From the NCBI GenBank assembly GCA_035578155.1, contig JAPWDM010000006.1, positions 14,028,305 to 14,092,304 on the forward strand: DNA of 64,000 bases, read 5' to 3'. A model generated the notes under the pieces. The model saw only the letters and a program-made list of their open reading frames with translations. It was not told the origin of the DNA and ran no database searches. Within the stretch, counting starts at the first letter, position 1, and each line of letters opens with the position of its first letter. The stretch comes from Brachynemurus nebulosus. Its lineage: Eukaryota; Arthropoda; Insecta; Neuroptera; Myrmeleontidae. The translations under genes were made by a program, and so were the position numbers. Shown here piece after piece: positions 56,571 through 64,000 of this stretch.

Positions 56571-56876
56571 AAAATAAAGTAAAAAAATGTTTTATTTAAA
56601 AATGGGCTAAAAAAAATGAAATAACTACTGAGTGAAGTTTGAAGCAATATGCAACATAATTTATAAAAACTTGAGGCGTTATCATTAATTATTTCTGTTT
56701 TGGATATAAGTGTAGCTATTTTACTTTTCAGTACTTACCAAACTTAATTAAACGCCTCAAGCTTTTATAAATTATGTTGCATATTGCTTCAAACTTCACT
56801 CAGTAGTTATTTCATTTTTTTTAGCCCATGTTTAAATAAAGGCTTTTTCTTAATAAACATTTTTTTACTTTATTTT
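56571..56876. repeat. Large foldback with ~110-bp arms
   Basis: AAAATAAAGTAAAAAAATGT, GGGCTAAAAAAAATGAAATA, ACTACTGAGTGAAGTTTGAA, GCAATATGCAACATAATTTA and CTTGAGGCGTT occur in order on the left arm, and all in inverse order on the right arm. The loop is about 70 bp. The right arm has a short insertion (about 16 bp) after TTTAAATAAA. Nearly perfect over the inner ~85 bp, so either young or maintained. Confidence 0.88.
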
Positions 56877-56884
56877 ATTTTCTA

Positions 56885-57587
56885 CTCTTTAGTCTTTAGT
56901 CTGATTGCAATTAATTTAAAAAAAAGAAAATAAAGAAGTAGTTTTTTTTACCTATATTTTAATCGGTTAATTTACCCTAATCAGACATAACTATGGAAAC
57001 AAAAAATTGCAATGTAAAATCAATGGACAATATTTGACAATTCGAAATGTCAAAAAGTTGCATAGGACTAAAAATCAACAATTTTGGTTTGGGGCAATTT
57101 AGGGAAAAACTAATTATACAATATTACATTGTCTTCAAGGTTAGATAGGTACGTATGCAAAATTTGAAACCTCTAGCTCAATTAGAACCTGTCTAAATTT
57201 TGATTCCAAGATTTGATCTAAACCAACATACTAACTATAGCAAGTCAAATAAAAGCTTTTAATAATATAATGTCAATTTTTGAGCAAATGCGACTATAAT
57301 TATTGCAAGACATAATTTGTATACGTACTTATTTTGAAAATAAAGCGAATACCACTTTTCTTCTTTCAAAATTTTGCAGTTTCTTCTCAGAAAAGTAAAA
57401 TTTTACTATCAATATTATATTTTGACAATAATTATTTGAAAACCTAACTACGAATACGAATCCATTACTATAATAAAATACCATTGAGGTCGGAACTTGG
57501 TCGTAACTGATTGCTTCAATTACACATTTGTATATCAGTCTATATAATATAATATATAATATGTATGTTCACTGGTCTGTGAATTTG
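56885..57587. other. AT-rich spacer
   Basis: No gene or repeat boundary was seen. Confidence 0.4.
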
Positions 57588-58035
57588 GGTTTGTCTAACG
57601 AAAATTTGTTACCTAGCAATTTAACGAGAAGAACACTAGTCAACTAACAAAAACGCGACAGCGAAGCTGAAGGGTTTTTGTTAGTTGACAGTTCTTAGAG
57701 TTAAATTTCTTTTATAGACAAGAAATTTGAGTTGTATAAAAAACAAATTTATTCAGAAAAAATATAAAACTCAAGTGTAATACGGTAAGACAATTTAACG
57801 AATAAAATAAATTTGTATTATTCATATTATTATTTAATACATTGTTACTATGATTCTGAAATCAGTTAAATTTACCAATACGAATTTTTGTTTCATTTTT
57901 ATCGTGTTTACCTACGACGAAATGACCACTGAAATGTTTTGTACCATTTTCATCGCTGTAAAATTCTGTCTTACCTTTTTTTTCTATGGTAAAAATAAAA
58001 AAAAAAAAAAACAATATTCTTATGGAATTTGTTAT
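57588..58035 (+). repeat. Hairpin repeat family D, copy 3
   Basis: GGGTTTGTCTAACGAAAATT, AGCAATTTAACGAGAAGAAC, ACAAAAACGCGACAGCGAAG and GTTACTATGATTCTGAAATC follow in the same order as at 12530-13090. It ends near AATGACCACTGAAATGTTTT and a poly-A run. The short frame at 57850-58077 is part of this repeat. Confidence 0.7.
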
Positions 58036-58910
58036 AGGTACCTACATGAGTTAAATCGTCTAAATAAATTTTTTTAATAATTATTCAAATAAATTGTTCG
58101 AATATTCGTATAACACTTGGTCGTGCTAAGACATTAATAAATAATGCAGGGGAAAGAATAGGCACCGGAGGCAGGTTATGTGGTTAAAATTTAATCAAAT
58201 AGCCGACTTTCGGATTATTTTCAAAATCCGCCCTTGAATTTTGGTTACCTGGTTATGGTGTGTTGGTAAACTTCATCCGGCCCATACCAAACTTCATCAA
58301 AATTTCATTAGTGATTTCATAGTTACTGATCAAAATAGTTCTCCTAACAGATAGACAAACATTTTTTGTAAATGACTAATTTGGTCTTAGTGGACCTTAA
58401 AACGTATATTTCGTGTATAAAACGTGAGCGATCAAAGTCCAACAAAAATGAAAGATATATTTTTAGTGAAAGATATACCTATATATTTTGTTACATTAAG
58501 AAGATAAAATACTTTTGCAATAAAGATGGGTATAGAGTAATTATATTTAAACTCCTGCTATTAGTTTTTATATCTCTTACTTAGGTAATATTGCACTGTA
58601 TATACAATATATAAAAAATACACTACGTTGTAAAAAAAGTAATAGCTCTTGAAATAGTTTGCTTTATAGAAATTTAATGTTTCAAAGCTACTTAACGCAA
58701 CCAGTTTTAAAATATTAAATATTAACAGAAAGATTTTTTTCTGAAAAACATCCTTATGTAGTAATAATGACATTTTATTAGGTATTCATGAATAGGATTT
58801 TTTTTTTATAGTGTAGAGACCCTTACTTTCATTTATTTAACGGAGTACTGTAGTAGGTAAAACTAACAGTGGACTTTGATCCCTCAGAAACTTTGCATTT
58901 AGTTATACTT
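58036..58910. other. AT-rich spacer, no gene recognised
   Basis: Two Tyr/Phe/Ser-rich short frames on opposite strands (58372-58584 and 58561-58773) show no domain. Confidence 0.4.
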
Positions 58911-59143
58911 ATACAAAGCATTGAAGTAATGAGTGGATGAAGGTGTTATGTAACATTTTTTATAATTTTACAATAGAAGCGTCTGAAAGCTTTTATTTAC
59001 AAAACTATTGGACGTAATGGAACTGAATTTGAATTAATGATACTTCAGCGTAGAATATTTCAAAATTTAGCAAAAAATGAATTTTTGAAAAAATGTTACA
59101 TAACAAATTCATCCACTCATGTCTTCCATTACTTTGTAAGACT
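58911..59143. repeat. Inverted-repeat element (~230 bp)
   Basis: AAGTAATGAGTGGATGAAGG then TGTTATGTAACATTTTTT on the left pairs with GACATGAGTGGATGAATTTG then TTATGTAACATTTTTTC read inversely on the right. Arms are about 50 bp with a few differences. No coding content. Confidence 0.68.
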
Positions 59144-60442
59144 TTGATGACTGAAATAACAAAAAAAATTTTTTTCTTATTTACAAATAACTAATTAAAT
59201 AACTGAGTTTCCGATGAAGCAATTATTGATACTCAATGGAGTAATTTAGAGATAAAAGGTAAGAAATAAAAGGATTTTTTTTACTTTCGGTGCTAACGTC
59301 TTTCCGGTAAATACCGGCACCTGTGACTAGTTTCGCAACTAGTGCGAACACTTGAAAATTGAATAAAAGACATAATACTCTTATACAAGCACGTTACGAG
59401 TATGAGGAAGCTATGTGCCACACCCGTTAGCAGTATATTAATAAAATATATTTTATTAAAATAATAATTCGCTTGGGATCTGTGTTTTCATTTTTCCCAG
59501 GAAAATGTTATAGGCATTCTTTGATGTACATCTTAAATGTAATGTCTTTATCTGTAAAATATCTACCTCAACAAATTTTGTTTTAAGTTATGCAGTATAT
59601 GTTGATCAATACTATTATATATACATATCTACTATACGTTTCATAATCCTTTGTAGGCAGAACGTACCCCCCCCCCCCTCTGCACGTCTGTGTATTATTT
59701 AAGAAAATATTTGAACGATGGAAATACAAAAGAAAAGCCGGAGGATATTTTTCCGACATAAATTGATTATATATGTACATATACGCGTTTAAACAGATTT
59801 TCCATTATTTTCTTAAATATTTTACGTGAAGCAATTATATAATTTTCCCAGAGAAAAAATATACGTATTTAGCAGTCGCATGAAAGATAAACTTTTCGGA
59901 AAATTAAAAGAAAATAATCATTATGCATACATACCCTATATATTTTTACCATACTTGTAAGTATTTCTGCTTTGACAAATATCTCCAAGGAATCGTTCCA
60001 CGAATCGAATGATGTATTGGTTTTCCATCGGGATTTACTTGCGAAGCGTGGAAATGAGTGAGATATCAAGTTCATATATATCAGTAAAGTGAAAGAGGGA
60101 AATGTATTATCAATAGTTTTCGCATTAGGAAAATCTTTTTTTAAATCTTTCTCCGTTTCTATATATTTTTTTATATGTTGGTGTCATTTTATTGAGGTAA
60201 ATGGAATATTAATAAAATATTAATTATTAAATGAGATGCATCCGATGGGATTTGAAAGCATTTCGTATTTCTTTTTTCTCGAATATATTTTTAAGATTTA
60301 TTTTTTTATGTGAATGATATTACGATTGCAAAATTAAATGCTAAAAGCAATTGTTGTAAGTACTGTTGAAATTAAAAACAAAACTTTTGTGTTTTTTTTT
60401 TTTTTTTTAAATTCTTTATTAACGATATTTAAATTAAATGTA
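59144..60442. other. AT-rich DNA with a C12 run
   Basis: A run of twelve C lies at 59667-59678, remarkable in this AT-rich context. No gene was recognised. Confidence 0.4.
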
Positions 60443-61342
60443 CACAGTGAAAAAATTTGTGTTAAAATTAATACATTTCACATGACCAGAATGGTCCACT
60501 CAATTTTTTGTGTTATTTTAACACAAAGCATATGTGTCAAACCTTTACACAAGATTTGTGTCAATGATTTAACATACAAAACGTCATACATTTTGTGTTA
60601 ATTTTACACAATTATGTGTAAAATTAACTGATTTAGAATGTAGAAGTTTACTCAGTAAATGTGTTGGTATATTATTTTTTTAAGTTAGTATTTTTATTTA
60701 TTTATTTATTATATAAATGAAAGGAACTAGTAAAAAGTAATTTTTCAGTACTTAAACTTTTTTATTTAATATTTCTACAAAGTTGTGCTCTGATGAAAAT
60801 AATGTTGAAGCTATACCCAAAAATTGTGAAGATCGTTGTCAAACTGAACGTGGAAGGCAAAATGGAATGACTACTCTTCCTTTTTTACTTGATTTTCTTT
60901 GCCGTTTAAATGTGTTCTAGAACGCCGAATATTGGATAATTTTTTAATTAATTGAAGTAAATTCTGCAAACAAAGAAAAAAAAATCTATAACATTTTTAA
61001 TTAACTTACCAATATTTAATATCTAAATAATTAAAATCAATTTAACCTTAGGAATACGCTTTTGATTTTTAAATATTCCGTCTGCTTCTATACATAGATA
61101 TGTTTCTGTTGAATGCACGTCGCACAGTGTCCAGTACTGCAATGACTATAGCAATGATGCTACCGGTGGTATCAGTTACCACTACCCCCGCTCTTATAAC
61201 TAAAGCAATAGATGCGAGCGGAACCAGTTTTTTGGTGTTGTAAATATACAAATAAGTGTATTTATGAAATTTTTTCGCATTTTGCACAAACATTGTGTAA
61301 TTTGTGTGTTGTTCAAAACAGATAAACATTTTAATTCTGTTA

Positions 61343-61499
61343 AGCAGCTTCCACATTCTCGCCGAAGTTGGACGAAGTAGTTCCTCGCGAGGTTGGCCGA
61401 GGCATAAGAATAGCATTGAAACACCAACCGCGAAGCACAACGAAATGACCCTCTACATTCTCGACTCGTCCAACCTCGGCGAGAATGTCGAAGCTGCTA
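61343..61499. repeat. GC-richer foldback inside the 2.16-kb element
   Basis: AGCAGCTTCCACATTCTCGC then CGAAGTTGGACGA pairs with AGCAGCTTCGACATTCTCGC then CGAGGTTGGACGA read inversely. Arms are about 35 bp, enclosing an ~85-bp loop. Open frames on both strands here follow from the palindrome. Confidence 0.75.
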
Positions 61500-61519
61500 T
61501 AAATTAAAATTTTTGTTAA

Positions 61520-61870
61520 TATTTTCATTTAACACAAACACAAAATGTTACATTAACATAGGGTTGGGTTACTTATTTAACACAAAAATTTTAACCACTA
61601 GTTTTTTTTTACGTAGAACACAAATTTTTTCACTACGTATGTTGTCCAAAAAATTAAAATTTTTCACCTAGCTCTTTTTTCCAAAATGTTGCATAACATA
61701 AAACAAACGGTAAGAGCTATTTTGCCTTAAACACAGTAAAAAACATTTGTGTTTGCGTACAAAAAAACCAGTGGTTAAAATCTTTGTGTCAAATAAGTAA
61801 CAAAACCCTGTGTTAATGTAACATTTCGTGTTTGTGTTAAATTAAAATATTAACACAAACTTCGATTTAA
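61520..61870. repeat. Inner inverted repeat of TTAACACAAA words
   Basis: TTTAACACAAACACAAAATG, TTACATTAACATAGGGTT, TTACTTATTTAACACAAA and TTTTAACCACTAGTTTTTTT on the left are all found inversely on the right (61740-61870). Arms are about 115 bp. It probably represents a second, smaller member of the same family inserted in, or duplicated within, the larger one. Confidence 0.75.
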
Positions 61871-61965
61871 CAGAATAAAAATGTTAACCTGTTTTTAACA
61901 ACACAAAACTGACACAAGATTTGTGTAGAGAAAAAAAATGTTATAAGTGTCAATTTCTTTTAGAA

Positions 61966-62250
61966 TATATATGTACCCAAATGTATATAATAAAAAACAT
62001 GAGAGTAGTTTTTATTATTAAACAAAACCGAAACATTATAAGTTTTTTCAGTTATTGACGAATATAGTTTTATTAAACGTTTAAAAATGAAACAATTTCC
62101 TTACATTTTGAGGTTATTTTGTTACAGATTCAGTTAAAAAAAATCATGTAACCTTACGGAATTGTATCATGTAATATACAATTTTTCGGTTTTGTTTAAT
62201 AATAAAAACTACTCTCATCTTTTTTATTATATATATGTTGGTATATATAC
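61966..62250. repeat. Second inner inverted repeat
   Basis: GAGAGTAGTTTTTATTATTA then AACAAAACCGAAA on the left pairs with GAGAGTAGTTTTTATTATTA then AACAAAACCGAAA read inversely on the right, identical over more than 30 bp, with TATATAATAAAAAA continuing outward. The loop is about 110 bp. Confidence 0.8.
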
Positions 62251-62600
62251 ATGGAAACAAATAAGAATTTTTTCAAAGGACTGACTTGCATCGAGTTCTT
62301 TCAATCTCATTTATAATAATATTTGAATCGTTATAATTTTTGACGATTTTCAAATATCTTAAGCGGAACAGCGGAGGTAAAATAGTGAATATAAAAGTTT
62401 TAACAACTCTAACTCTGATAAATCTAAAAAATTAACATAAAATGTATGTCTTTCTTGCTCCTCTTCTGTGTTAAATTATTGACACAAATCTTGTGTATGG
62501 ATTTGACACATATGTTTTGTGTTAAAATAACACAAAAAATTGAGTGGACCGTTTTGGACATGTGAAATGTGTTAATTTTAACACAAATTTTTTCACAGTG

Positions 62601-64000
62601 AATTACTGAATTTTGAAAATGTAAAAGATTACAATATGATTACTTTATGGAATGTTTTTAAATACTATGATGCGTGTGGCGGCCGAGAAAAGTGGTGAGG
62701 GGCTACCACTTGGAAAGTATATGTCTGTAGCAATTTTTTAAAGGAACTACGTCAATCTTCATCTGGAATTACGAAGAGATTTTGCAAAAAATTTACACTA
62801 GGATAGTTGATCGCGAGATTCGAAGGTCGAACCCTCGATTGTTGTAACTAAGGGGCACAGTAGACACTGTGACGAAGGCTTTTGAATCTACAGGGACCGA
62901 CGAAAGTTTTTATGCAAAAGTGATTACGGCCTGTGAGGATTCTAAGATGATTCTAGTTCCAAGATCAGTACCTAAGTCTGCGTAAAAAAAGAGGTAAAGC
63001 ATGAAATTTGGTGGTTATTATTTCTGGATGCACTAGTTTCTAAAAAATATATACCTTAGAAACCGTTTGAAAAAGTTGCTTAGAAATATTTTTGGACCTT
63101 AACAATACGTAAATTTTTGGGCTGTATATAGCACATGCGGGATAAACAGAATAAAAATCAATATCTTATTGTGATTATTGCAGTTAATAGCATGAAGACC
63201 AGGGTAAGTCGCTATTAATAAACTGACGTACCAGGGTTGACCAAAGTATCAAGAATGAGTGATTCTGAATTTTTGAATTTATCGATTTTATGAACAAAAG
63301 TTTCTTTTCTTTTAAGTTTATGATACTTCTATTTCCCGGCAAAAAATATTAATTAGCCTCGTGTAAATTTTCTATTAATGGCTCGCTCGTATCTATTCAC
63401 CCCAAGAGTGGGATACAAAAAAAAGCAAGCTATCGAAATCAAAATTAGTCAGTCATCTCTATATCATATACCGTAAAATCGTCTAGACCCGGACACTGCA
63501 CCAATCTTCAAAGTAAGTAGTTTCTACATTAACGTGCTACAATAAATATTTGTTATTGACGTCATTAGAGAGAGAAAAACGTCCTCTAAACAGCTGTACT
63601 AATAAAAACTACGGATTTCAACTTTTACTATCTCATTTTAGAGGATTACTATTCTCCAGTTTTCCAAAGAAATAGAATGTGTGTCTAACTTAGACTAGTA
63701 ATTTTCGTCATAACTGTCATATTGTTTTAATTTTGATATGTATGTGTTCAGAATTTTATCGCGCATCATCTAATGATGTTTGAAGTTATATTCGATGTAT
63801 ATATTAAAAAATACATGCTATATACATATATCCGTTTAGACCCGGACACATCAGTTTATTACACTATGGCCGCGACTCGCATTAGCTGTAACTTCCACTA
63901 TCCATACGTTATATTCCCGCCAGAATTACGCGGTTTATGCCTCCATCTGGTGTCATATCGCATGTTTACTTCATAGAGAGACATACTATGTATTGACTCC
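62601..64000. other. Mostly unique DNA at the window end
   Basis: TAGACCCGGACAC occurs at about 63484 and 63837, a short direct repetition 350 bp apart. A B-box-like GGGTTCGACC is on the minus strand near 62830. No gene was recognised. Confidence 0.35.

Larger units (their letters stand above)
60443..62600. mobile_element. 2.16-kb element with long inverted ends, nested palindromes
   Basis: The left starts CACAGTGAAAAAATTTGTGT and the right, inversely, CACTGTGAAAAAATTTGTGT. The inverted ends extend about 135 bp (shared GGTCCACTCAATTTTTTGTG, TTATTTTAACACAAA, ACACAAGATTTGTGTCAAT). Both termini fit the CACWRTG consensus of Transib elements, but no 5-bp GC-rich target duplication or RAG1-like transposase is present, so that assignment is speculative. 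Three further inverted repeats lie inside. No frame encodes a recognisable protein. Confidence 0.72.

Noticed and set aside
61069..61528. Overlapping frames on both strands near 61.1-61.5 kb
   Set aside because: They span a palindrome in the 2.16-kb element; the two strands encode each other's sequence and no domain is recognisable.
1..64000. CRISPR arrays, bacterial operons, terminators or riboswitches
   Set aside because: The regular repeats here (31, 14, ~133 bp) have no spacers, and the sequence is clearly eukaryotic; no Cas-like or bacterial gene is present.

Overview
The window is about 64 kb of very AT-rich eukaryotic DNA, most likely from an insect. The evidence is the AT richness, long homopolymer runs, TA microsatellites, degenerate tRNA-derived repeats, Helitrons, Penelope-like relics and abundant MITEs. 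I cannot name the species. There are no operons, bacterial promoters, CRISPR arrays or rRNA genes. Only two coding stretches are credible: the 518-codon ORF of an LTR retrotransposon (4823-6379) and one possible host exon (48897-49138). Almost every other open frame is a by-product of repeats.

Layout. 0.5-3.7 kb: two TTAA-flanked inverted-repeat elements and two tRNA-like SINE relics. 3.9-10.05 kb: a complete non-autonomous LTR retrotransposon with TG...CA LTRs, a 4-bp target duplication, a polypurine tract, one coiled-coil ORF and no pol. 10.9-13.1 kb: a foldback, a TTAA element and copies of a hairpin family. 13.8-15.2 kb: a hAT-type MITE swollen by a ~135-bp tandem array and a TA run. 16.5-19.9 kb: foldbacks and a TA-type MITE. 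20.6-23.5 kb: a hAT MITE made of an iterated hexamer, then a TACAGGGTG MITE split by two later insertions. 24.7 and 41.9-42.4 kb: Penelope-like relics, the second with a GIY-YIG fragment. 27.3-28.2 kb: a ~133-bp satellite-like array. 29.5-35.8 kb: a hAT MITE, a Helitron end, a pogo-like MITE, a 31-bp minisatellite and hairpins. 36.7-46.4 kb: an intact TACAGGGTG element, two Helitrons (one inside a TTAA element, one itself carrying two MITEs) and further TTAA elements. 47.5-52.4 kb: TA-flanked MITEs, the exon candidate and hairpins. 53.8-59.1 kb: more TTAA elements and large foldbacks. 60.4-62.6 kb: a 2.16-kb element with long terminal inverted repeats and at least three further inverted repeats inside it.

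How the parts relate. No pathway is encoded. What can be read is an insertion history. Several insertions can be ordered because an uninterrupted relative lies in the same window: the element at 36714-37175 shows the pre-insertion state of 21807-23525, and the element at 31166-31910 shows the empty site of the Helitron at 40109-40662. No transposase, helicase or reverse transcriptase is intact here, so all of these elements would depend on enzymes encoded elsewhere. All comparisons were made by eye; boundaries are approximate unless a target duplication is stated.
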